64,000 nt of DNA from Hybos culiciformis. Taxonomy: Eukaryota > Arthropoda > Insecta > Diptera > Hybotidae. The stretch covers positions 56,009,851-56,073,850 of the forward strand of contig OZ023274.1 in the NCBI GenBank assembly GCA_964007475.1, written 5' to 3'. Both the position numbers and the translations under genes were made by a program. Position 1 is the stretch's first letter; each line of letters starts with the position of its first letter. This document shows, in pieces, positions 54,590 to 64,000 of the stretch. The notes under the pieces were generated by a model, which did not search any database, was not told where the DNA came from, and saw nothing but the letters and a program-made list of their open reading frames with translations.

Positions 54590-56592
54590 ACATCCTAAAA
54601 TTTTGTTAGAAGACTTGGGACAGTATCAGTGTATCGCTAAAAAGAAATTTGGTGTGGCTATATCAAATTCAGTTTTTGTACTCAATACCTTTAAGAATGG
54701 TATGCAAAAAATTTTCTTGACTAATGAAGATGAACCTTTTAAGTTGCAATGTGAGCCTCCAGATGGTTGTTTACCAAAACCAATTTATAATTAGTTGATT
54801 CAAGACTCTGAAGGTAGAATCAAGCAATCAATAATTTTCGAATGACTTTAGACTCCGAAGGAAACTTTTGGTTTTCAAATGTAACCCGTGAAGATGACTT
54901 TTATTATGTTTGTTTCGTTACCTCATTTGAGTACAAAATAGGTAATCGAGTTGTATTTGACGTAGTTCAAACAGGAGTTAGTCCACCCCAAAATAAACAT
55001 GAACCTGTTCGTCAATACATTCAAGTCGCTAATTGGGGTAAGCAACGAGAGATGTGTTGTGTTTTTGGTGAAACACCTCTACTGCAAACGGTTTGGCGAA
55101 AAGATGGCCTGCCTTTGACAGGCAGCAAACGCATTATACAGTGTATTATGAAAAAAACATTAATAATTAGAGTTGGACTCGAAGATATCGGTTTATACAC
55201 TTGTGAGTTATAAAATGGTGTCGGAATCGCACAATCTTATTCTATAAATTAGAAGTTTTGTATTTTATTCCATATTTTACTATAACCTAAAATACAAAAT
55301 GCAGCTGAAGATGAAAAGATTGAATTCAAGAGCGAATCTGCAGATGTTCCATAGCCATCTATAAAATGAATTCATAATGGAAAACTAATTTAACGGTCTC
55401 TGAAAAATCCAAGACGAATTGTTCAATCAAACGGGATTATAATCTAGAATTTGTTGAAAGAAGATACTGGCAATTTTGGTTGCAATGCTACAAACTTCTT
55501 GTATTATGTTTATAAAGATGTTTACATAAATGTATTAACAATGTCTCCTGAAATCACTGAAGCAACAAAGGAAGAATCTACAGTAATTGGTAAAATATTA
55601 CAATGCGTTGTCGAGTTTATGGTGCACCAAGCACAAGAGTTCAGTGGTTTCGCAAAGATATTGAAATAACCGGTGCTTATTATAAAATATTGGAAACCGG
55701 AGATTTAGAAATTAAAGAACTTGGAGCATACATGCTGTAAATAAATTTGGAAGCCAACTAGCGAATGGTAGTATCGATATAAAACGTGCAACTAGAATAA
55801 CTGATGCGCCACAAGTTTATCAAGTAGTTTCCGGATCTCCCGTAACCGCCCGTTGCAGATTAATTACGTCAATATTAATTACAATCGATTGGCTTAAAGA
55901 TGAAGAGCCTTTGCTAAACCAACTAATCTTTCTTGCGACTAAAATTCTATTTTTTACAAGCGCCCTTTACAAGAGGCGGCCTGACGCTTTGCATCCACCG
56001 ATTCCAGCTTAAGCCGGCCCTGTTCACCACAATCGAGACGCACTGAGTCTTGTTTCTTGTACAAGTCAACCGAATGTACCTTATAAAAATTCCAGCAACG
56101 TAGACGGAAAAGTAATCGAATCAAATAACTGGGTAATAACTTGGAAAAAAATGCCACAAATCAACCGAACGTGACATTCCAGCTTCACAGTGGGAACATC
56201 AAGATATCTACGATTTGGACAGCTATATTTGTAAAAATAAATGACAGCTTGAATATAGAAAAAACTCTTGAACACCTGCTATGCTCGAGTTAAATTGGAT
56301 GAAGCTTGAGCTCAAGCTATTCTAATAGTTCAAAGTGTTCCGAATGCTCCAGAGTTGAAATTAATTGAATGTCATACTGAAGAGGCGTGAATTCAGCGGC
56401 TATCTCTAGGAGTAATAACCGGTCTTCTATTTTATATTATACAATACAATATTAGACTCCATTTACACCTAAAACTTGGCAAATAGCATTTGAAAAAGTT
56501 CCTTCAACCGGTTTTATTGCTAAAATGAATCTATATGTTAATTATACATTTCGTGTGATTGCTAATAATAAAACTCGATCTTCACCACCAGT
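54590..56592 (+). pseudogene. Nrg: Neuroglian-like pseudogene, Ig domains and first FNIII
   Basis: Successive frames match insect Neuroglian (L1-type adhesion molecule) in order: GQYQCIAKKKFGVAISNSVF (end of Ig1); MTLDSEGNFWFSNVTRED (Ig2); NKHEPVRQYIQVANWGK and TVWRKDGLPL (Ig3); DTGNFGCNATNF and VYKDVYINV (Ig4); an Ig5 remnant; PQVYQVVSGSPV and IDWLKDEEPL (Ig6); then VPNAPELKLIECHTEEA and TPKTWQIAFEKVPSTGF, NLYVNYTFRVIANNK (FNIII-1). Stops and frameshifts occur in every domain, and no introns were evident. Neuroglian is a neuronal and septate-junction membrane protein. This copy cannot encode it; a retrocopy is likely but not proven. Confidence 0.85.
55925..56215. other. Insertion in Ig6: hAT-like end plus misplaced FNIII-2 piece
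   Basis: 55,950-56,095 carries, on the minus strand, CAGGGCCGGCTTAAGC, a hAT-like end. It is followed at 56,093-56,215 by CAACGTAGACGGAAAAG..., a piece of the Neuroglian-like FNIII-2 region that also occurs at 60,251-60,380. Ig6 resumes with FVKINDSLNIEKTLE. Confidence 0.55.
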
Positions 56593-56819
56593 GCCGGCAT
56601 TAGTAGCGCCCCGATGCGAAATTCATTTTAGACGCCCATTTTTATTGGTTTTTAGTACTTAAAATAATTCAATTGGCAATGTTAAATTTGTGATAAAAAT
56701 ATATTAAAAAATTAATAATTCTTTTTCAACTAAAATACAAGTTTTATTTTGTTTACATATTTTTTTATTTTATTGAAACAATATTATTCTGTAATATAAC
56801 ATACGATGAATAAAATTTT
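56593..56819. mobile_element. hAT-like MITE fragment
   Basis: It starts CAGTGCCGGCATTAGTAGCG directly after the FNIII-1 coding remnant (KTRSSPP). A right end was not identified before Neuroglian-like sequence resumes at about 56,820. Confidence 0.4.
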
Positions 56820-57003
56820 GTAGCTTCACAGTGGGAACATCAAGATATCTACGATTTGGAAAAAAGAAACTTATGTTGTCCTAAATCCACCTACTTCAAA
56901 AAAAAAAAAAATAAAAATACATTGATCAAGTGGACAATTGAAAAATTCACACAAACTCCAGCCCAAGATGGGAATCGAACCCACCACCGAACACACTGTA
57001 GGC
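56820..57003 (+). pseudogene. Neuroglian-like FNIII-2 piece plus SINE, first copy
   Basis: QWEHQDIYDLEKRKLCCPKS is readable, then a tRNA-derived SINE on the minus strand (B box complement GGGAATCGAACC near 56,970) that stops at CACTGTAGG. The same pair of sequences recurs at 60,340-60,536. Confidence 0.7.
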
Positions 57004-57494
57004 CAGCGGTTTCCAAACTAGGGGGCGCGACCCCCTGGGGGTCGCAAACTAATTGAAGGGGGGTCGCAAAATTTTTAATATCGCGAAGTTTTTTAATATA
57101 CCTAATTTTATAATAACACTTTTAAATTTTGCGTGCATTTATATGATTCAATTCATATACACTCATCTCTGTTTTAACACGAATTAGTCATAACATGAAT
57201 TCAAAATAATTTTCGTTCCGTTTTTCTATCAATTGTTTTGTTTAATACGATCAAACCAAATTCTAAGAAATTGTAGTTTCATATTTCTGCCTTAGTAGGC
57301 TATTGATAGTGTGATAAGAAGTACGGGGTGAAAATCAAAAAAGTACCCCCCTAGACAGAAAATTAGTTCCGATTGTAATAAAAATCAAGATGAGTTTCGA
57401 TTTTCGATAAATATTTTAAATTCAAAATAAATTTTTTTAATATTTGCAAATTGATTTAATTTAAGAAAATATTTTATCGTACTAATTTATTATA

Positions 57495-59797
57495 GGGTGA
57501 ATGTGCCAATGCTCGGCCACTTAAGCGTTATCATCGTACATTTTCGTTACTATTAAATCCTAGGGCAAGCTATCGGGCTCAAATTTATTTTTTTTGAATC
57601 ATTAATGTTTAATAATTGAATAAAAAATAAGATATTTTAATAATTATATACTCTTATTTGTTTTTTAAGTAGTTAAATAAAAAAAGCATGATTTGCCTAT
57701 AGTCGGCCACTATTGTTCCTAAACTGGCCGTTTTTGTTCCTAATCTCGGCCACAAATAAAACAATGTTATTTCTACCTATAATATGTAAGAACTAATTAT
57801 AAAATCAAATTTTATTCAAATTAATAACATAACATCAAAATAAAATTGTAATAACAAACAAAACATAAATTCTTTTCATAAAAATAATAACTAAAACTAA
57901 ACTTCTAATTCATATATATTAAAATAGTAATCACAAAAATTGCATAGAAAAGTTAACTAAAACGATTTTATTTATCACATTTTCCACAATCAAAGTACTC
58001 ATATTTGGCATTATCATAAGAATCATTTTCGAATATGGTACATTTCAAATGATACCACTTACTACACTCGTCACACCCTAATCCCATCATTTCTTCATCT
58101 TCGGTATCACTAATCATTTCTTCGCTACATTTGGCACACAAAGTTCTTTTATTTTTGTTTTTTTGCTGTTTCGGTTTTATTAATTTTCCATAGTTAAATG
58201 GGATTTATGTCCCTCCACAAATAAAATCACCGGACGTGGAACATTATTTTCGGATACCCATTTATCAAAACAATTTGCTACATACTCGAAAAATGTTTCC
58301 GAACGCATCCAGCCACTTTCACTAATCCCAATAAACCAATCCTTGTTCACAGAGTCTGAAATTGTTTCGGTATCCGTTTATAGGGGAAAACGACCATTGG
58401 TGGCAAAGTTTTTCCTTCTGCGTCAAAGGTAAGTAGTACGGTTAGTGTTTCTTTTTCGTTACCTAACTGAACCGTGTACACATTTTACCACCCTCGATTT
58501 TGTGCACATGGAGAAAGAGGCTTCATCCCCATTAAAAAATCTTCTAGGATCGTTCATTATATCCTGCCAATTATTTTCTTCTAAATATAATTGCAGTTCG
58601 GAGAACCATTTTTTTATTAATTGATCTGTAATTATTTCTCTGCCTTTGCTTACAGTTTCAGCTGATCTTAAATTCCGGATGTCTTGACATGAAACATGTG
58701 TACCATTTACGGCCAGGTCGATCATCAGTAAATGTTGATTTTATTTTATTTGCCTTAACGATGTTTTGTACCGTATTCAACAGATCGGTGACTTTCAACG
58801 GAAATCCACATTTTGCAAGGTTTTGAATCCAAAGAACTATTTCCTGCTCTATTTCCTCTGTTAACATGGTTTTCGGCCCCATTTTTGTTTGGAGTTTTCC
58901 TTGCATTCGTTCTTGCAATGTCGACCTAGGTACTTTATATTTTTCTGCAGCTTTTCGAATCGAAATTCCATTTTCCCTAATGTCTCTTAAGGCAATTTCG
59001 ACAGTTTCGGGTAAATATTTTTTAAGTGGTCGGTTCATGATGTTTCAATAATAATGAAATGTTTCAGAAATAATTTATTTTTCTATAGATACCTATTCTT
59101 ATTTTAATAAAAAATAATGTTTATGGATATTTAAAACACAAAAAAAGTAATGGCCGAACATAGGATCACTTTAAATTTAAATGCTCCTAAAGTCGGCCAC
59201 CCAAACCTTAGATCAAAAACCCCCGGCCGAATATTGGAACAAATTGAAATAAATTGCTAGTTTGACGAAATAATGAAAGTAAAAATGTCAAGCTAACATT
59301 TAGTATTAAATTGAAATAAAAAAGAAAAAAATCCAATGTTCCTAAAGTCGGCCGGGGTGGCCGACTTTATGATCTTGTGTCCTATAGTCGGCCACAGATT
59401 TCAATTAAATAAAAAAATAATAAAAAAAGATATAATTTTGTTTTTTTTTAAATATTTTGATTTAAAATATATTTAAATTAAATAAAAAATTAACTTACCT
59501 GAATAATTTCAAAGTCCGATTAAAATAATCACTATTTAGCTGATTAAAAATCTTATTAAAAAAAATAAAAAATCACGTCTTGACTCGTTGGAAGCAAACA
59601 TAAAAATTTTGAACTGTTATTTTAAATCAAATTTACGAAGTTAGAGCATTGGTGAAGTTGTCAATAGGGAGAGAGACAATGATATTTTCATCTAAAAAAG
59701 AAACAAGTCCTTATTTAGGCGCGAAATCCTTATTTTTTAAATTAAAAGATGAAAGTGGCCGACTATTGGGGCTGGCCGAACTTAGGTACATCCACCC
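57495..59797. mobile_element. pogo-like Tc1/mariner element
   Basis: GGGTGAATGTGCCAATGCTC at the left and GGGTGGATGTACCTAAGTTC (inverse) at the right, both flanked by TA, give the expected TIR and TA duplication. TCGGCCAC-type subterminal motifs recur near both ends (57,515; 57,705; 57,750; 59,150; 59,340; 59,390). It encodes a broken transposase on the minus strand. Confidence 0.9.
57968..59038 (-). pseudogene. pogo-like transposase with C-terminal PHD-like finger
   Basis: The start at 59,038 gives an intact Psq/CENP-B-type HTH region (ISIRKAAEKYKVPRSTLQER; LPLKVTDLL-like; GRKWYTCFMSRHPEF). After a frameshift near 58,690 comes the first catalytic Asp in RRFFNGDEASFSM, then after another shift PPMVVFPYKRIP, GWMRSETFFEYVANCFDKW and VILFVEGHKSHLTME, where Glu stands at the usual second Asp. 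The third catalytic region is deleted. The tail has CAKCSEEM, GCDECSKWYHLKC and FDCGKCDK, a C4HC3-like PHD pattern, ending at TAA 57,970-57,968. Confidence 0.87.
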
Positions 59798-60243
59798 TAT
59801 TGTTGACGACTATTTTTACGTTTTTTTTTTAATTTTCTGTTTTTACTTTGGCTATATGATTTAATTTTATTTTTAAATCTAATTATTTATTGAAAATCAC
59901 GGTAAGCCCAAGAATTATGTGATTGTTTTAAAAATTTTGAACAATTCAAATCGATGAAAGATATTTTACAATCTTTTTTCCAAATTCCTTTTTTCGGTTC
60001 TCTCGAATTATAATTTTTATACAACATGAACGCCTTATTGTTTTATTACCTTTAATTGTTAATGCTATTTTCTAATTAAATATTTAAAAAAAAAAAATTT
60101 AACTTGTTTTATTTTAAAGAATTCGTAAATATATGTTTTATTTAATATTTAACAATTTGTGTATATTTTTTTACTTTGGGGGTCCGTAAAGATTTATTTT
60201 TATTTAATATGGGGCATAGTAATATAAAGTTTGGAAACCGCTG

Positions 60244-60536
60244 CTGTAGGCAACGTAGACGGAAAAGGTACCGAATCAAATAACTGGGTAATAACTTGAA
60301 AAAAAAATGCAACAAATCAACCGAACGTGACATTTCAGCTTCACTCACAGTGGGAACATCAAGATATCTACGATTTGGAAAAAAGAAAATTATGTTGTCC
60401 TAAATCCACCTACTATAAAAAAAACAAAAACACTTTGATCAAGTGGACAATTGAAAAATTCACACAAATTCCAGCCCGAGATGGGAATCGAACACACTGT
60501 AGGATAATGACAATACCACTACACCATGACGGCCGA
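60244..60536 (+). pseudogene. Neuroglian-like FNIII-2 piece plus SINE, second copy
   Basis: NVDGK..ESNNWVIT and QWEHQDIYDLEKRKLCCPKS correspond to FNIII-2. The minus-strand SINE shows A box TGGTGTAGTGG (60,516-60,526) and B box GTTCGATTCCC (60,483-60,493). The SINE ends at the point where Neuroglian-like FNIII sequence resumes (CAGTTTTGTTCCATAT). Confidence 0.75.
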
Positions 60537-61332
60537 CAGTTTTGTTCCATATAAAATTAAAGTGGTTGCTATCCATGCTTTAGGTCAATGTAATATTATT
60601 CCTGAAGAGAAACGAGGTTGGTCTGGAGAAATAAAGCCCTTGAAGCCCAATCAAATTTTACAGTGATAAAAGCTATCAAAAGTATTTCAGCAGTTTTAAG
60701 TTGGAACCCAGTTAATATAGTGAGCATTCGTGCTCATTTCCGAGGTTACAAAATTCAATCATGGACAGACGAAGAAGATAACTACTGTGACATAAATGCT
60801 AAAGATGCCCTCAGCACTCGTAACTAAATTTAAACCAGATTCGAAAAATCTTGCACATATTATGGGATATAATGACCGTTATAATGGTCCAGCTAGTGCT
60901 TTATCAATTTCAATACACCCGAAGATGTCCCGCTTGCAGTAAAGTCTTTCGCGGCATACTCTCTTGGTTTCTCAGGGATCTTATATTATACTATCATGGA
61001 AGAAACCTCTTCGGCTCAATGGAAAATTAGTTAGTTATAAAATTTATTATGAATAGGTTAAAATGTTAGAACCCCGAAAAGAAAGGGTAAAACATATATC
61101 TGATCCATCCCCGAGTAAGTCGTGTTAAATTAGTTAAACTTAATCCCGGAACAAATTACAGAATTTCTATAACAGCTACAACCAAAATAGGAGAATGAGC
61201 TGATACTTTGATTCAAGCAATAACTGGTCCAAAAGATGATTGTGTACCAGATATTCTAAGTTTTTCATGGGAACAATTGTCATCAGATGATGGATTTGCT
61301 GTGATGAAAGTTCAATGGATGCCAGATTAATG
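60537..61332 (+). pseudogene. Nrg: Neuroglian-like pseudogene, FNIII domains 2-5
   Basis: Readable pieces in order are FVPYKIKVVAIHALGQCN, EAQSNFTVIKAIKSISAVLS, HFRGYKIQSWTDEEDN, IMGYNDRYNGPASALSI, NPGTNYRISITATTKIGE and ILSFSWEQLSSDDGFAVMK, ending QWMPD. They match the insect Neuroglian fibronectin repeats with multiple frameshifts. The transmembrane and cytoplasmic parts are absent; an AAT microsatellite follows at 61,351-61,372. Confidence 0.83.
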
Positions 61333-61375
61333 ATTTGAGCTTCATCAATCTAATAATAATAATAATAATAATGTT

Positions 61376-61510
61376 CTAAACACTTGGGGGTCCGTTGAAA
61401 GTTTACTAGGGGTCGCCAAATTATGTAGAATATACACTGGAAATTTTTTTATTGCATATATTATTCTTCAAATTCTTTGGGTTACTTAGAAAAAGAATTT
61501 TATATTTGTT
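61376..61510 (+). repeat. hAT-like repeat fragment shared with 23,930
   Basis: GGGGGTCCGTTGAAAGTTTA, GCCAAATTATGT and CTTTGGGTTACTTAGAAAAA match 23,945-24,055, with no terminal repeat on the left side. Confidence 0.6.
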
Positions 61511-61601
61511 CACTAAACTTTTTAGTACAGTCTTCAGCCTAGGAGCTGCGAACTATTTTACATGAAACATTACGATGCAGTGACAGTTGAATTTTATAGA
61601 A

Positions 61602-62645
61602 ATAGTAGATAATTGAATATGTTAACTAAATTTGTTATTAATTACGAGTTGTGTATACACAAAAACACATTGACAAGAGTGAATACTTATATCACGAGAC
61701 CGCAGGTCGAGTGATATATATTGACAAGTATCTATGTGTTTTTGTGTAAATACAGAACGACTTGTATAACAAATTTTGTTAACATATCTAATATACTGTT
61801 TTAATATGCATGTGAGAGTAGGCTTGCCAGGTGTACGTTATTTAAACGTACCGTACGTTATTTTGGCTTACAAAATTAGAATGTACGTTATACCCGAAAT
61901 TTGTGAAAACGTACCCAAAGGTACGTTTTTTACTGATTATTTTTAAAGTTGAAACAAATTTTTAAAAATTGTTGTAATTTAAACCGAATGAGATAATAAA
62001 TACCCCAAAAAGGAAAACATAAATTTACCATTTTCGTATTACGAACACAGTTTCGTTTATATTATACTGCTGGCTCGTTTATATTATGCAGCGTTTTTGT
62101 TTAAAGGCCAAATTACCCATTTGTTTATTTAAAGGGTTCTGTCATATATTAAATAAAAATTTTGCAATGGTGCTATATTTAATTCAATTTTTTTTTTTTT
62201 TAAATGCAATTCAATTATATAACATTTACTTATATTTTGTTTTCTTTTTTATGCACTTAAATTTTTGTGGGTACGTTTTTTTAGAAATTTTTATCTGGCA
62301 AGCCTATGTGAGAGGTAGTTGCAGTCTATACATTTGCAATGCAAAAAATAAACAAAAGTCGATAAACAAATTTTTTTTTCATTTTTTGCTGGTATTTGTC
62401 TGTATTGAAATATTGTGAGTGATATTATTTTTGTTTAGGTATTACGCAAAATTCAATTTGAAGCATTTAATGATTTCATTATTCACTTAGAAGCATTTAA
62501 AGGAATTCATTATTGACTATGAAGCATTTAAAGGAAATTTTTATTCAATATGAAGCATTTAATGATTGGATGTGTATTGACGCATATAAATTCTGATCTA
62601 AATTCTATGGTAGTAAATACAACATACCGATCACATGCCCATTAA
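61602..62645 (+). repeat. Repeat R2, copy b, split by a MITE
   Basis: This matches 19,545-20,020 in inverse. It contains a hairpin insertion ATATCACGAGACCGCAGGTC near 61,690 that copy a lacks, and at 62,455-62,575 four units of GAAGCATTTAATGATT-like sequence. The MITE at 61,819-62,306 is an insertion relative to copy a. Confidence 0.78.
61819..62306. mobile_element. hAT MITE, 488 bp, 8-bp TSD
   Basis: The TIR TAGGCTTGCCAG is perfect at both ends, with GTACGTT subterminal motifs. The TSD TGTGAGAG is at 61,811-61,818 and 62,307-62,314. Copy a of R2 shows the uninterrupted site. The open frame at 62,086-62,418 crosses the element boundary and is not a gene. Confidence 0.93.
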
Positions 62646-64000
62646 ATTACATTCCCATGTAAGCAATGTAATTTGTTTGTGTTTTGATAACGCAAGCTTT
62701 CTAAATTTCTACTAGTATACAAGTTATGATAATTGTATTGATGAATTTATTAAAAGCTTTATTTTCTAGAATTGGTGTTTTAAATTTTTTTTAGAAAATT
62801 GTAGAAGTAGGCTTTGAGTATTTCAATTTTTGTGCAAAATATATCCATAACTTTTATTTATTAGTCGAAATTGTGATTATTTAGTTCTAGTTCAAGTACC
62901 GTTTTTGCGTCGAATATTAGTGATATTTTGTGTTTTTGGAACGTAGTTCCTTATCAAACGCTCTTGTGGAAAAATTTATTGGAAATTTGAACACCTAGTG
63001 TCGCTAAACATATGATAAAAAAAAGGTAAAAAAAATTATTTTTTTTAATTTTGAAATATTGATTTTTTTTAAAAATATTTAAATTCACTATATTTTATTT
63101 ATTTGAATGTTAAATATTTGATTTTTTTTTTAAATAAAACTCAAAACTCATCGCACTTTTTTAAGCAAAATAATATTTTTTTATTTTTTAAATAACCTTT
63201 TATTTTTAATTTTTTTGATCATTCAAGTTTGGAAGTTTGAAATTGGATTATTTGTTTCGCTTTTTGTTGTCTTGTCACTTAGTGCAAACCGTGGTTGACT
63301 TTATTATGCTATAATGCAAATTTATTAAAATACATACAGATTGATTGGCACTGTCGTTGACTTTATTATGCTATAATGCAAATTTATTAAAATGCATACA
63401 GATTGATTGGGTATACACCGTCGTACGAATGAAATAAGAACTAACTTAGAAACTGGATTTTTTCATACAAAAAAAAAAAAACTAACTAATAGCCTTTCCA
63501 CACTTATTTTCTTATAATCTTATGATACATTAAAGAAATCCGTTCGTGCTATAAAAAAATTTAGGTATTTTAATTTTTTTTTAATCTAATTTTTTAGTTA
63601 TTTTAATAAATATTGTGTTCTTTGGTTTGCATTAATAATTAATAGAAATAAAACAGAAAGAAGAACACATCCATGAAATAAAAATCAAAAATTCTATCAT
63701 AGTTATCTATCAATATTATTTGTACAAAATAATTCCGATGTTTCACATCTATTAGACATCCCGCGACGGTTCTTTTGTTTTTATTGAACTCTGTATGAAA
63801 ATTGATAAACTTAAATTTTATTTGATTTTATAAAATATTTACAAAATAAAATATTTAGAAAATAAAATATTTCGAAAATATTAATTTTTTATTATTAACT
63901 AATATTTTATAGTTCAAATAAAATTCAGATTTTCGTACTAATTTCAATGTAAATAAAAATTGTGTATTTTTTTTAAGGTAAATGTTTGTGAAAAAAATTA
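62646..64000. other. AT-rich right end, no gene seen
   Basis: A 60-bp direct tandem duplication (GTTGACTTTATTATGCTATA...GATTGATTGG) lies at 63,293-63,408. The rest is homopolymer-rich sequence without supported features. Confidence 0.5.

Larger units (their letters stand above)
57004..60243. mobile_element. hAT element, 8-bp TSD, carrying a pogo-like element
   Basis: The TIR CAGCGGTTTCCAAACT appears at both ends in inverse, with GGGGGTCGC motifs at the left and GGGGGTCC at the right. The TSD CTGTAGGC is at 56,996-57,003 and 60,244-60,251. Outside the nested pogo-like element only about 940 bp of AT-rich non-coding sequence remain, so the hAT is non-autonomous. Confidence 0.93.

Noticed and set aside
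62086..62418. 110-codon frame rich in Phe
   Set aside because: It crosses the right end and TSD of a hAT MITE and is made of poly-T translation.

Overview
The window looks like a repeat-dominated, very AT-rich stretch of an insect nuclear genome. The grounds are short introns with clear GT/AG borders, arthropod-type transposon families, and a degenerate Neuroglian-like sequence whose nearest remembered relative is the fly protein. The species cannot be named; a fly or another holometabolous insect is my guess. Almost every base is explained by mobile elements, many nested, and several can be dated relative to one another from perfect target-site duplications (TSDs) and from uninterrupted copies elsewhere in the window.

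Left part (1-23,000): a hAT transposase tail; a hAT element (841-7,267) inserted in a repeat whose uninterrupted copy lies at 17,083-17,505, itself carrying large foldback palindromes; and a decayed RNase H-bearing non-LTR retrotransposon (8,007-14,950, minus strand) inserted in a dispersed repeat called R1 here, and itself split by a foldback element with a 9-bp TSD. Two further palindromes, a THAP-domain exon, and several R1 and R2 repeat copies follow.

Middle (23,500-33,500): two minus-strand exons of a CAP/SCP-domain gene (23,549-23,678 and 33,344-33,487) are separated by a 9.7-kb stretch filled with a Penelope-like element (24,293-27,560, 15-bp TSD), a hAT MITE, two minisatellites, an LTR-retrotransposon 5' end, and RT relics. 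From 33,500 to 44,400 come a 200-N gap, a jockey-like RT relic, a mariner-like relic with D37E spacing, a tRNA-derived SINE, a two-exon gene for a recurrent arthropod protein family (one nonsense codon near its end), and a 1.1-kb array of a 12-bp repeat.

Right part (44,400-64,000): an R3 repeat family with an array of about 38-bp palindromes; a candidate small four-exon gene (48,916-49,455); a relatively GC-rich block of consecutive strong stem-loops (52,130-52,690); several TSD-bounded MITEs; and a Neuroglian-like pseudogene (about 54,590-61,332) broken by a hAT element (57,004-60,243) that holds a pogo-like element whose transposase remnant ends in a PHD-like finger. The window ends in an R2 copy split by a hAT MITE.

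Only the CAP gene, the 40,286-41,833 gene, the small spliced gene and perhaps the THAP exon are candidates for functional host coding sequence. No operons, CRISPR arrays or classical RNA genes were seen.
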